From Artemisia argyi (lineage: Eukaryota; Streptophyta; Magnoliopsida; Asterales; Asteraceae): DNA of 64,000 nt. The notes below the pieces were generated by a model. The model was not told the origin of the DNA, did no database searches, and saw only the letters and a list, made by a program, of their open reading frames with translations. Shown here piece by piece: positions 45,594 through 56,266 of the stretch (position 1 is the first letter of the stretch; every line of letters begins with the position of its first letter). The stretch lies in contig CM060685.1 of NCBI GenBank assembly GCA_030686995.1, positions 26,732,065-26,796,064 of the forward strand. The letters run 5' to 3'. The translations under genes and the position numbers were made by a program.

Positions 45594-46674
45594 CTAAAAA
45601 ATTTGATGTGGTTATAATCATGTAATGGTCTTCTAAAATAAAGTTAACTATCTTATTTATGTTTTAAATGTTTGCGTTTCTTATATTTATATATGTGTTA
45701 TTAGGCATTCTTAGCTAACATATAATAGTGAGACTGAAAATTGTGTATAATGTTAACTTTTTTTTCTTACATATACAAATTGCGGCTTTTAAGGTATACA
45801 ACAATACAAATTTATATATTTGCTCAATATCCATGATCACAGATGTTGTAATTAACAAAAGAATATACCAATAAATATAGGTAATATGTGAAAAGAATTG
45901 CTTAATAAGTTTAAAGTCTAATATAATTGGTTTGAAACAAAAAATCGAGTGAAATTGCTAAATGGAATGTGCAATATACTAAATACACGTGTACGTAATA
46001 TGTAATGTGTATTGTTCAAAAAAGAAATTAATATGTACTGTAATATATATCATTTAATGCATCTTATGCCCATTTACTAAAATTTACCAAAATTTTCGTC
46101 GCGATAGTGTATTTTTTGTCACTTAACAATTTACCGTTTGCAAGATATTTTAATAAAAGAATGTGAAAAGTAGGCTTTTTTGTTTGATGAAAAATAAGTG
46201 GTCAAATCTTGCCTATTTGATCTCTAGAGAATTATTGATATATGTTGATACATGTGTGGTTTTCATAACTGAGATACATACGGGTCATATAATGAGTAGG
46301 GATCCAATGAGAAAAAACTTAAAACGAGAAAGATAAGAAATAATTGTAAGACACCATCATTTGAGATGCATCGACTTCAATTAGATGCATCTCTATTCAT
46401 GTAGATTTATCTCAATTAGTTTCTAAAGTTATTTTGAAGTGAAAACGATGCAAAGTAGTACTAGCAATAAATTTGAACCGCATGGGACGAAAAATACATA
46501 GGATCCACATAACTTAATGAAATGCATCTAATATATGTTATATGTATATGCATTTAATTTTTTGAAAGAAAATATACTAAGGTGAATCTTAAAGATTAAG
46601 GATGCATCTAATTCAAGTATGTTAGCATTAAAGTAGAAGTGATGGCCATTCACTTAATAGGAACTTTGTAATGT

Positions 46675-46995
46675 GTCGTTGACATTCTAATAGTTTAAGT
46701 TAAATGGGCTATGGACTTGGTTAATCTAATATTCCATAAGTTAAGTGTAAGCCTTCATTAAGTTAATGTAAACCAAGTTCATTACCAAGCCCCTCTTAAG
46801 GCCCATGGGGCTTATGTTCTCAAGTATAAAAGGCACATCTCCCTTCATTTGTAAGATGTGCTTGAGTGTGTAAGTGTGTGTTTTATTAATAGAATTCTCT
46901 CTACTTTCTCTCTCTATATAAGCATACTTCATCTTTCTCAAGTCACCTAATACGAGCTTAATATACGTGATAGAGTTGATATCTAAGGTCCTACA
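46675..46995 (+). repeat. 5' LTR of a copia element, followed by PBS
   Basis: It begins TGTCGTTGAC, has a likely TATA region (AGTATAAAAGG near 46825) and ends CTACA. Directly after comes ATTGGTATCAATCGC (46996-47010), close to the usual copia primer-binding site for initiator Met tRNA. Boundaries are approximate because the matching 3' LTR was not found. Confidence 0.6.
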
Positions 46996-47274
46996 ATTGG
47001 TATCAATCGCCTAACAATGATTTAGGAGTGTGTTATCTTATATTCGTAGCTTTACTTTGTGTTTTTTCACGTTTTTCTTTGATTCTTTCACTCAAATCTT
47101 AAAGCTTGGAAAGTTTTTAAGGTTGCTATGGTGTTTAGAAGCTTAGAAATAGCATAAAGTACTTTGTAGTTTAAAATCGTTTTTTCTACACGTTTCTTAG
47201 TTTATACCAAGTTACGAACTTCTTCAAATTTCATTTTTATCATTAAAGTTCTAAATTTTATTGGCAATCATATT

Positions 47275-47836
47275 CAAATATAAAACAGCTGGAGAGAAGA
47301 TTGTTACCTTTGATGAGAGAAGCATTGCATAGTGGAAATGAACTCAGAGTTACTCGTTATACTGATGCTGGATTCGAGACTGACAAGACGATAGAAAATC
47401 TCAATCGAGATATGTCGTTTTTCTTAATGGTGGAGGCGTAGACTGGAAGAGTGCCAAGTAGAGCACTATAGTGATGTCTTCTACAGAAGCTGAGTATATA
47501 CCTACTTCAGAAGCTGCGATGGAAGCTGTATGGATGATAAAATTTATTAATGGGCTTGGAAATGTCATACCAACCAATAAAGAACCTATGGAGATGTTAT
47601 ACGACAATACTAGCACAATAGCTATCACTAATGAACCCAGAATTATGAAGGGTGTCAGACATTATGAGACGAAATATCACTACATTTAACATGTAATCGA
47701 GAGGGGTGAAGTTGTCCTTAACAAAGTTCACATGGATGACAATGTAGCAGATCCTTTTACAAAGCCAATGCCTTTATCAAAGCATATTGAGCATGCTAGG
47801 AACATTGGGCTTCGTCCTGCTAGTAGTCTCATATAG
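47275..47836 (+). pseudogene. Ty1-copia RNase H remnant
   Basis: Plus-strand frames give YTDAGFETDKT, then MSSTEAEYIPTSEAAMEAVW, LYDNTSTIAITNEP, RHYETKYHYI, DDNVADPFTKPMP and a terminal GLRPASSLI before TAG. This is the last part of copia pol. One frameshift near 47400 and a stop at 47687-47689 break it. Gag, integrase and RT have been lost between the primer site and this point. Confidence 0.9.
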
Positions 47837-48879
47837 ATCTGTGATGTAATTTAGTATTTGGATAAAGGGGTGTTAAAACGATTGTTATTTTTGCAATGAA
47901 TTAATATATTTGGTATTATTGTTTTCGTTTTATACTAATTGTGTCCTATATTTGCATGTTTAAATCCTTGAATGACTTGTAACATTCTAAACTTGTCCAC
48001 TGTCAGTCAACAATGCGGGAGTATTGTTTAGATAAGACATATCTGAACGATTGGCTATATTCTGTTGAATATTTAAAGATGTGCCTGCTAAACTCATATG
48101 TTATTCAATGCGGTTGAATATTAGATACCTCAACTTATGTGAACTCACTTTATCGATTAAAGTTATTAAGTGAATTCCACATATGGCAGAGTTTTTGTTT
48201 ATCCTCAGACTTGAGATGCAAGCAAGTCTTGCATGTGTGGATAGCATTTATTGATTCTAGTTAAATGCTATCCTGAATAGGCCAGTTATAAAAGCTATTT
48301 TCAGAAGTGTTGTGAAGCATGTGAAAAGACACTTGTAGTCAAAATAGAATTTGTTCCTCCACGTGTTTGGGAGTTAGATACATACTGAGCCCCTCATTGA
48401 GTTGATCAGATGCTTTCATGGCCATGCCCAAAATGTAGTCAAGATGATTCTTGTTACTTTGGTAATCTAGCTCAATTTTAGTAACGAGAGATAGAGTAGT
48501 TAAATTATGGAATGACTTTGATGCATATCCATGTTAACACTGTATATGTATCAAAAGGATGCATAAGAATTAACCATTGATACTGAGATGTTTAACGAAA
48601 CTACACTCAGGTATTTTTGGGAGCATTGTGCGTTGCTAAACGCTTACCAATGTTAGTTATACTATATAATCATGAATTTCGCAAGTAGGAGCTATTTGGA
48701 AATGCTCACGTCATACAGTTATTTATACGGCTATTAATACGTGAGCTTATGGAGTCATACACGTATACACTTAGATAATGCTTTAATAATGTATTTAATA
48801 TATATTGTATATTATTAAATATAATAATAAACTAACAATAAGACTTAACGGTCGTTAAATAGTTCGTTAGACAAATATT

Positions 48880-49468
48880 TAACTTTAACCCCTTTAACTA
48901 TATGTAATTATACATAATAATTAGCAAAGTCAAAAAGTCAACTAATAGGGTTTTTTGGACCTAGGGGGCCCGATCACCTTATGGGTTTAGGCGGAATAAG
49001 CTTGATAACTTAAGGCCTAAGTTTTTATGATTAGGATGCCCTAAATCCTAAACTATAAATAGGGGTCCTTGGTTATTCATTTATTCTATCTCTTCCTCTC
49101 TTCTCTTTTCTTGGCCGAAAAACCAAACACCAAAGTAAGGGATTCGTTGGTTTTGGCCTTTTTCGAAGTGCTCAGGTTTTATCTTATAGTTTACGAACTC
49201 AAATTCGGGCGGTATTGGTTAATGTGTAGCATGGATACACGTAGAGGTTACTTACTTTAGTAACTTGTTGGGTTTTGTGGAGCTCAATAAGAATACATAT
49301 GTGTGTTCACTTGTTTCGTTGTTCGATAGCTTGTTTGCAAAAAGGTACACGTTTTCTCATTTATTATTTTATGTTAATTAAGTACATCATACGTGTTTAT
49401 TTTCCACTACGTACTCGTGATTATTATATGTATAAAATAGGTTATTAGATAACAAATCCCAACAAGAA
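48880..49468 (+). repeat. LTR-like end of a copia-type element
   Basis: CTATAAATAGGGG (TATA at 49054-49060) precedes a pyrimidine-rich leader (CTCTTCCTCTCTTCTC) and GGCCGAAAAACC. The block ends AACAAATCCCAACA at 49468. This is the promoter-to-end layout of many plant copia LTRs. It does not match the LTR at 46675-46995, so it may belong to a different or mosaic element. Its start is uncertain. Confidence 0.5.
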
Positions 49469-49542
49469 GTTCATCACAGCGTTTCTCAAAGTTATTGCAA
49501 AATAAATTCCCCGCCTTTTAAAAAGTTATTATCACACAAAAA

Positions 49543-49573
<31 letters not shown>

Positions 49574-50497
49574 CAAAAAACATTATTCGTTGCAAATTGT
49601 AATTACAGAGTACCCGTCGCCGTAACGCTCATGTATCCTACTAGTTTTAAATAAAGTATAGTTATCTGTTTTTATGTTTTTTAATATCTTTATAAATTTA
49701 ATAAATACCCTCGATACTTTATATTTTATGAAAAAAAATATGACAACATGTTGTTATTAATAAATATTATTATTAGTATGCATGAAACTAATGTATTTGC
49801 ACGAAACTATAAATATGAAAAGAAAAGCATGAGTTATTGCGACATGTAAATAATTATACGAGATTATACATATACGAACAACTCTTATTATTCCTTTTTA
49901 TGAGATTAAGTATATCTGAAAAAGTGTTCTTTTTTAACTATCTGCACTCAATAACGACTTGTAGTATTCTTTTTTATAAGTTTAACTCGCACATGGGTTT
50001 AAAAACTGACTTAAATTATTATTAACATGAATATAAATATTTAAATGAAGGCACGACCTCACATGTTACTGTGAGATGAGAATAAATAGACGAAATTTTA
50101 CATATAACAACGACATATATTATATCAATGTCATTATGTGCTACTATATGTACATAATGTCTGTAACATGATATAAATAGATAAATTTAAACAACATCAA
50201 CATAAACATCATGTTAGTTAAACAAAGTCAAATCTTTCGTGCAACAAAAATCTATAAAAATATTAATCGATGTTATCACATAATAAAAAATTATGTAAAA
50301 CTCATGAGTGCACGATTATTATAACTATATATAAGAATTAAAACTTAATATAATTTTATAAAAAAATCTTAAACATTACAAAATCATGAATTTATAAATT
50401 CTCACAATCTAATTGAAAAATCTTAAATATTATTACTCATTATACTATTTGCCCAGGCTCCGTATGTGCACGGGTTCTTAAACTAGTATTTATAAAA
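49469..50497. other. AT-rich spacer with Helitron-like tails
   Basis: No gene seen. CTAG ends preceded by GC-rich hairpins occur at 49611-49644 and 50452-50486 (TGTGCACGGGTTCTTAAACTAG). These look like short Helitron 3' termini. Confidence 0.45.
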
Positions 50498-50705
50498 GGG
50501 TTTTGCTAACATGTGCCCACTGGTCACGTGTTAACGTGTTTATAAAAGGTATGTTCTGGTTTATTTAATAGAAAATTATGTTTAAATATAGTAATTTATC
50601 ACTTTATTTAATGTGCATTTAATGTATTTTTTGGTAAATTAAAAAAGTTTGTGTTTATTAACTACACACTAATTTGTGTCCAGTGGGCACTTGTTAGCAA
50701 AATCC
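50498..50705. mobile_element. MULE-type MITE (208 bp)
   Basis: Ends GGGTTTTGCTAACATGTGCC and, in complement, GGATTTTGCTAACAAGTGCC match at about 24 of 26 positions. Flanks TTTATAAAA (50489-50497) and TTTATTAAA (50706-50714) are a 9-base duplication with one change. It sits exactly at the left edge of duplicated block B. Confidence 0.85.
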
Positions 50706-50715
50706 TTTATTAAAA

Positions 50716-52110
50716 GTGACAAACATTTAATTAATACCATGACTTTAATAAATGTTTATATTGTTGTGTATATATACGTACTCATTAGTATTTGTTTCTT
50801 TCAATCAAATTATCGTAAAACTATATTATATACATAAGTTACTCAAAGAGTCCGATTATGGCAAACATCTTTATTTTAGTCATCTTTCTTCTTGCCAATA
50901 TATTGGCTGCTACTTCTGGTATAGTTAACTTTTTTGCATTATTATTATGTCAAAACTATTTCATATGAATCGTATAAATAAATTTGAAAAAAAACTGAAT
51001 ATACGTGTATTAATATATTTTTATGCGTATAGGGAATGATATATCGAGTGAAGGAAACAAAATTTGCCGCAAAGCTTTCCTTATGGTTTGCAAAAGTCAC
51101 CTAGAATGCTCTGTCAAATGCCTAGATTGGGCTTTTACCGCTACGGGAGAGTGCATAGAGCCCTTCCTTTGTGAATGTTCTAAATTTTGTTAACTAAAAA
51201 ATATGATGTGGTTGAAGATGCATAATTATATAATGATCTTCTAAAATAAAGTTAACTATCTTACTTATGTTTTAAAAGTTTGCGTTTCTTATATTTATAT
51301 ATGTGTTATTAGGGATTCTTACTTAGCTAACATGTAATAGTGAGACTGAAAAATGTGTATTATGTCAATTTTTTTTCATACATATATAAATTGCAGATTT
51401 TAAGTTGTACAACAGAATAGATGTTGTAATTAACAAAAGTACACCAATAAATATTGGTAATATGTGAAAAGAATTGCTTAATAACTTTAGAGTCTAATAT
51501 AATTTGTTTGAAACAAAAACTCGGGTGAAATTGCTAAATGGAATGTGCAATATACTAAATACACGTGTACGTAATATGTAATGTGTATTGTTCAAAAAAG
51601 AAATTAATATGTAATATGTATCATTTAATGCATCTTATTCCCGTTTACTAAAAGTTAACAAAATTCTCGTCGTGAAAATGTATTTTTTGTCACATAACAA
51701 TTTACCGTTTGCAATATATTTTATTAAAAAAAGTGAAAAGTAGGTTTTTTGTTTGATGAAAAATAAGTGGTCAAATTTTGCCTATTTGATCTTTATAGAA
51801 TTATTGATATATGTTGATACATGTGTTGTTTTCATAAATGAGTTACATACGGGTCATATAACGGGTAGGGATTCAGTGAGAAAAAACTTAAAATGAGAAA
51901 GATAAGGAATAATAACCATCATTTGAGATGCATCGACTTTAATTAGATGCATCTTTATTCATGTAGATTTATCTCAATTAGTTTCGAAAGTTATTTTGAA
52001 GTGAAAACGATGCAAAGCAGTACTAGCAATAAATTTGACCCGCATGGGACGAAAAATACATAGAATCCACATAACTTAATGAAATGCATCTAATATATAT
52101 ATTACATATT
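50716..52110 (+). repeat. Duplicated block, copy B
   Basis: It matches 45113-46540 in the same orientation, with small indels; the distance between copies is about 5.6 kb. The copia remnant and spacer lie between them. Confidence 0.9.
50858..51193 (+). CDS. Secreted defensin-like peptide 2 (two exons)
   Basis: This paralogue of the gene at 45259 has the same architecture. Exon 1 is 50858-50918 (signal peptide starting MANIFILVIFLL), the phase-1 intron is 50919-51032, and exon 2 is 51033-51193, giving 73 residues. All eight cysteines and their spacing are kept. By hand count about 16 of 53 mature-region residues differ, mostly between the cysteines. A TATA-like TATATATA lies at 50769-50776. 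Both frames are intact, so this is a pair of putatively functional genes. The function is not predictable from sequence beyond an extracellular CS-alpha-beta peptide. Confidence 0.85.
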
Positions 52111-52190
52111 AATAACTACATCTAATATTGGTATTGTACTGCATCTAATATTGGTACTGCATAGAATACAACACTATAAATGTATGTAAC

Positions 52191-52483
52191 CAAGTGGGCT
52201 AGCTCAGTTGGCCACCAAGGGTGACCTTGAGGAGAGGTTGTTACCACATGCGATAGGTCTCAGGTTCGAGTCTCTCCGTGAGGGTTTTCCTTCAAGGTGG
52301 AATCTGCGGGGTTTGGCCCCATAGATGCGTCGACTCAAGGTTGGCAGGGACTACCTTCTGGGTATGTACTGTGGAATCGAATCACTAATTATTATTCATG
52401 GTTGGAAGGGACTACCTTCTGGGTAAGTACTGTAAAATCGAATAACTAACTTAGTAGTGTACTAATTCGTTGTTCAAAAAAAA
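52191..52483 (+). mobile_element. tRNA-derived SINE
   Basis: A box (GGGCTAGCTCAGTTGG) and B box (GGTTCGAGTCTC) about 50 bases apart head a 290-bp element ending TTGTTCAAAAAAA. Flanks ATGTATGTAAC (52180-52190) and ATGTATGTAC (after the tail) form a target duplication with one gap. A 61-bp unit is duplicated inside (52339 and 52400). Confidence 0.88.
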
Positions 52484-52779
52484 TATGTATGTACACTTGC
52501 ACTTGCACTCTAACTTGTTTTTGTAGCACATTACCATAGCTCGATTCCCCGATGCCCTCAATAAGGGGGAGCATTTGTATCGTCGATCTTCTTTTCTCTC
52601 TACACATTGACGACACCTTTTTGATTCTACAAAAAAGGGGGAAAATGGACTAAAAGTCATTAAAACTTCTTTAAGTATATTTTTACATAAAATGAGTTTA
52701 TATTTTGTAATCATCAAAAAGGGAGAGATTGTTAATACAAATAATGTCAAAAACGTTATTTAAAATCCAAACCTTAATA

Positions 52780-53868
52780 CACTCTCCTCTCTGTGGGCGA
52801 ATTTGGCGACTTCGTCTTCTTCAAACAACCTTAAACCCTAGTAATTTAGGGTTTTTGGCTGTGAATGTTCACTGAAATTCCTCTTGTTTTAATCTCTATT
52901 TCTTTTCACTATTGGTATGCCAATTGATCCTGTAAAGCCTCGTGACCCAATCCTTGAGGAGTTTTGTACTCTTACTGGGATGGCGGCGGAAGGTTTACAT
53001 CATAAACCTTGTAATACTTTTAATGATACAAATTCGTCTAGATCTAGATCTAGAGGTCGACCTAAAGGGGCGAAGAATCGCCCTAAAGTTATTAAAGTGC
53101 AATCTTCGTGTTCAGCTTCTGTTGGGGATGGTGCTATCCTTAAAAGGTTAAGGAACTCGAAGGTTAATGGTAAAGGTAGAAGTCGCAGTGAGTCTTCTCC
53201 TATTGTTGGTTGTGGTAAGCGTCACAACTCTAGTAATTCTCCTATTAATGATGCTCTTTCTAAAGTTTTAGATAGGATTGATGTGGATAGACAAATGGTG
53301 TTTAGGGAAGGTTGTAGTGATAGCATTTCTGTGGGTGGTAAAGCTTATAAGGTTAATAATGATTGTTTGGTTTCTGGTAATGATGGTTCATTTATTAACA
53401 AGCCTTTAGACGCGTCTGAATCTGAGGTGATTATGAATGATAGTGGGATAAACTTTAAAGGGGGAGTTGTTGAAGGTTGTGTAGATCCTTGTTCTATTAG
53501 TAATAGTACTAGTAAGCTCAATATGGCTAATGCAGAGCATATGGAGGTTGAAAACACAAGGAAAGCAAATAAGGATGTGATGGGTAGTGGTAATGGTAAC
53601 TCTTAGTTTGTCTTTCGTAATGTTTAGAGTAATAATGGCATTCTTAATAAGCCTCCTGTTGGTTTGACTAAGGTGCAATTTGGGCCTAGCTTGTTCTTTA
53701 AGTCTAATGTATGGTCTACTAATAAGCCTGGTTTCAATTCTGATGGTTCTATTAATATTGAGTCATTTGCTGAGAAGATCCTATATGGGTCTGTGTGCAT
53801 AATATTCCTATGGAATTGTGTAATGGGAATGGCATTGGTAAGATTTTCAGTGGGATAGGGAAACCTAT
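52780..53868 (+). pseudogene. LINE-type ORF1, interrupted by a gypsy insertion
   Basis: After an AAACCCTAG-containing leader, ATG 52917 opens a 229-residue frame. It shows DPILEEFCTLTG, a basic SRSRSRGRPKGAKNRPK segment and Ser/Asn-rich text, ending at a stop at 53604-53606. Shifted frames continue with KVQFGPSLFFKSNVW and NIESFAEK. They then jump to a DUF4283 fragment, VCVHNIPMELCNGNG and GKIFSGIGKPI, so part of the domain is deleted. The sequence stops at 53868, where an LTR begins. It is the third LINE ORF1 copy of the window and again has no ORF2 beside it. Confidence 0.75.
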
Positions 53869-54354
53869 TGATGACGTATAGTCTATATTTGGGCCACGAG
53901 TCCAAATAAGACAAACTACTAGCGCCTAAGTCCACCACGAGTGGGCTACCATGACAATGGTTTGGGCCGCAGTATCAATGGCTTTGGCTCACGAGGCCCA
54001 AAGCCCAACTAAACCCACCGGGTACGAGATAAGGATCATCTATTCATGGAATAGATATCCTTTCCTCGGATAAGCACTACGTGTGCAAAGAGTACGGAGC
54101 AAGAAACACGGTTTCTACACTCCTATATATAGAATCACACGATTCTCATCCAAGGTACGATACAAACCCTAACTCTCTACGAGAACCTTAAATCGATTAC
54201 TTACTCTCACGCTGAAGTCTAATCGGGGGAGACAATCCCTCGATAAGCCTAACGGTGTTGTTTATTTTCTTAGTGCGCAGGTTCACAAGCATTAAGAGCA
54301 AATTGGTACGAAAGCAAGAGCCTAAACTAGGTAAGCCCAACTTTTGTATCAACA
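53869..54354 (+). repeat. 5' LTR of a Ty3-gypsy element
   Basis: It starts TGATGACGTATAG and ends TTTTGTATCAACA (486 bp), containing CTATATATAGAATC near 54122 as a promoter candidate. AG then TGGCGCCATCCGTGGGACC (54357 on) follows as primer-binding site. The element inserted into the LINE ORF1. Confidence 0.82.
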
Positions 54355-54397
54355 AGTGGCGCCATCCGTGGGACCACACTAAGAACTTGATACTAGA

Positions 54398-56266
54398 ATG
54401 ATGAAAAACAAGAACTCAGGGCAACGGACCCCGCAGCCAGATAAAACTCGAGACGACTCGCACAAGAAGAAGCTCAAAGGCTCGACTTCAGGGTTAACCT
54501 ATGGACTGACCAGTACGGCTGCTCAACCAGAGATAACCCCAATTCCCACTACGGTGGAATTACCCTTGGAAGTCGCCCAAGCCGCTACGGCGGTTACAGG
54601 CGTTGATGATCTCCAGCGCACCTTCTTCGCCACGCCTCATCAAACGGTACATATAGTGGACAACACTATACCGCCAGGCACACCTAATCGTGAGAGGGGA
54701 CTTCATGCTGAAAGAGAAATTCTCGCAGCGGAAGAAGATGCTCCTGAGTTGATGCTAAACAACTTCGTGTCGCAACACTACGAAGCTCTAAGTAATCTCA
54801 TGCGAGATGAAGCAAGAAGAAGATCAGGCCATAACCTGCACGACAGGCTAAATTTTGATCCAGAAAGATCTCCACCGCGCCATCATGAGCGCGAACGCAG
54901 CGAAAGGCGCACCAATGTCCACGACAGACTTGGTACGCCATCTAACTCGCAACATTCGGAGGAATACGAAGGTAACGAGAGGCGCTCCGACATCCATACC
55001 AGGCTTGGTAGTAGGAGATTGGAAGACAGACTTGGACGATCACGATCGCCAAGCGCAGGCTCCTCCAAATCTAGAAGGAGAGTTCACGACAGATTGGGAA
55101 GGAGACCCTCCCCAAGCGAAAGCCTCTCAAACTCCTCCTTTGACAAAAACCGGCGCAAGCGCCATAGAAAAAATAACTCCTACTCTAGTGACTCCTCGGA
55201 CAACGAGGACAAAGAGACCGGACACTGGAAGTCCAGAGGAAAACGTCGCGAAGAAAAGGATGAAGATTTATCCCTTCCTTGGCGTCGTCAAAAAGTTGAC
55301 GCGTTCACAAGATGCATCAGCGATTACTCTGATCGCAAGAAAAGGCGCATGCCTGCTAATGTGAAAACATATGATGGAATAGGTGACCCTGATGATCACC
55401 TAAAATTTTTTGAGTCAGTGGCTGCTATCGAAAATTGGCCACAACCTGTGTGGTGCCACATGTTCAACTCTACCCTCGTAGGGAATGCGCGAACATGGTT
55501 CAACCAGCTTCCACGACGAAGCATCAATGGATTCGAAGAGTTGCGAAAGGCATTCCGCCTAAACTTCACGCAACGAAAGAAGTGCGCAAAAAACCCTATG
55601 GAATTAGCCAGGGTAAAACAACGTCAAGGGGAATCCACAGGCGCCTTCATGGAGCGCTTCAAGGATGAATGCATGCAAATCAAAGCGTGCCCCGAGGTAC
55701 TAAAAATCTCAAGATTCATGAATGGGATCAATAACCCAGAGCTGATACGGAAGCTAAATGATAGGGTACCTCAGAACTTTGATGAACTAACAAAGCGCAC
55801 CAGATCCTTCATCCAAGGAGAAGCAGCGGCTGCGGATAGTAAAAAAGGCTGCTCAAGCTATAAGCAACAAGAGCAGCCTAGGAGACAATCCAATGATCAA
55901 GGCAGCAATCGCGGCAAGAATTACCGCGGTCAGGGAAGTGGGCAAGGTAATGACAAATATACCCCCCTCACAAAAACTCCAAGAGAGATATTTGCAACAG
56001 AAGGGGCGAACTTCCCAAAACCCACACCAATGCGCACCGCAGAGAACAAGCGCATAGGGAGTGGGTACTACGACTACCATGGCCAAAAAGGCCACACCAC
56101 CAACGAGTGCGTCCAGCTAAAACAGCTAATTGAAAAATTAGTAAAAGAAGGCAGAATGGATCACCTGGTGAAAAGCATCAAAGAAGGGAAGGATAGGCAA
56201 AAGATTGGAGCCACGAAAGAGCCCCAAAAGGATAAGGCTAATATCATTGATGAAGTCTTTTTGTAG
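54398..56266 (+). CDS. gag: Ty3-gypsy Gag polyprotein, 3' end replaced
   Basis: ATG 54398 lies 20-odd bases after the primer-binding site and opens 622 codons. Residues about 147-232 hold five copies of an HDRLG-like motif in an Arg/Ser-rich context, probably nucleic-acid binding. Residues about 314-470 are the retrotransposon gag domain (KTYDGIGDPDDHLKFF, WCHMFNSTLVGNARTWFNQLP, KQRQGESTGAFMERFK, FMNGINNPELI). Near residue 560 is a knuckle-like YYDYHGQKGHTTNEC whose first Cys is Tyr. In the family Gag forms the particle that packages element RNA. The last few residues and the stop (from about 56248) come from another element's LTR, so protease and pol are not present here. The frame itself is unbroken, suggesting a young copy. 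Confidence 0.88.
   Translation: MMKNKNSGQRTPQPDKTRDDSHKKKLKGSTSGLTYGLTSTAAQPEITPIPTTVELPLEVAQAATAVTGVDDLQRTFFATPHQTVHIVDNTIPPGTPNRERGLHAEREILAAEEDAPELMLNNFVSQHYEALSNLMRDEARRRSGHNLHDRLNFDPERSPPRHHERERSERRTNVHDRLGTPSNSQHSEEYEGNERRSDIHTRLGSRRLEDRLGRSRSPSAGSSKSRRRVHDRLGRRPSPSESLSNSSFDKNRRKRHRKNNSYSSDSSDNEDKETGHWKSRGKRREEKDEDLSLPWRRQKVDAFTRCISDYSDRKKRRMPANVKTYDGIGDPDDHLKFFESVAAIENWPQPVWCHMFNSTLVGNARTWFNQLPRRSINGFEELRKAFRLNFTQRKKCAKNPMELARVKQRQGESTGAFMERFKDECMQIKACPEVLKISRFMNGINNPELIRKLNDRVPQNFDELTKRTRSFIQGEAAAADSKKGCSSYKQQEQPRRQSNDQGSNRGKNYRGQGSGQGNDKYTPLTKTPREIFATEGANFPKPTPMRTAENKRIGSGYYDYHGQKGHTTNECVQLKQLIEKLVKEGRMDHLVKSIKEGKDRQKIGATKEPQKDKANIIDEVFL

Larger units (their letters stand above)
45113..46540 (+). 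repeat. Duplicated block, copy A
   Basis: About 1.4 kb matches 50716-52110 from just upstream of the TATA box to GAAATGCATCTAATATAT. It contains the first defensin-like gene, its flank and a repeat related to the 428-1002 foldback (near 46085-46215). Confidence 0.9.

Noticed and set aside
46675..49468. One complete copia element with two matching LTRs
   Set aside because: The left LTR (46675-46995) and the right LTR-like block (48880-49468) do not match each other, so the parts were kept separate.
54855..55364. 169-residue ORF in another frame of the gag region
   Set aside because: Out-of-frame shadow of the clearly homologous gag ORF.
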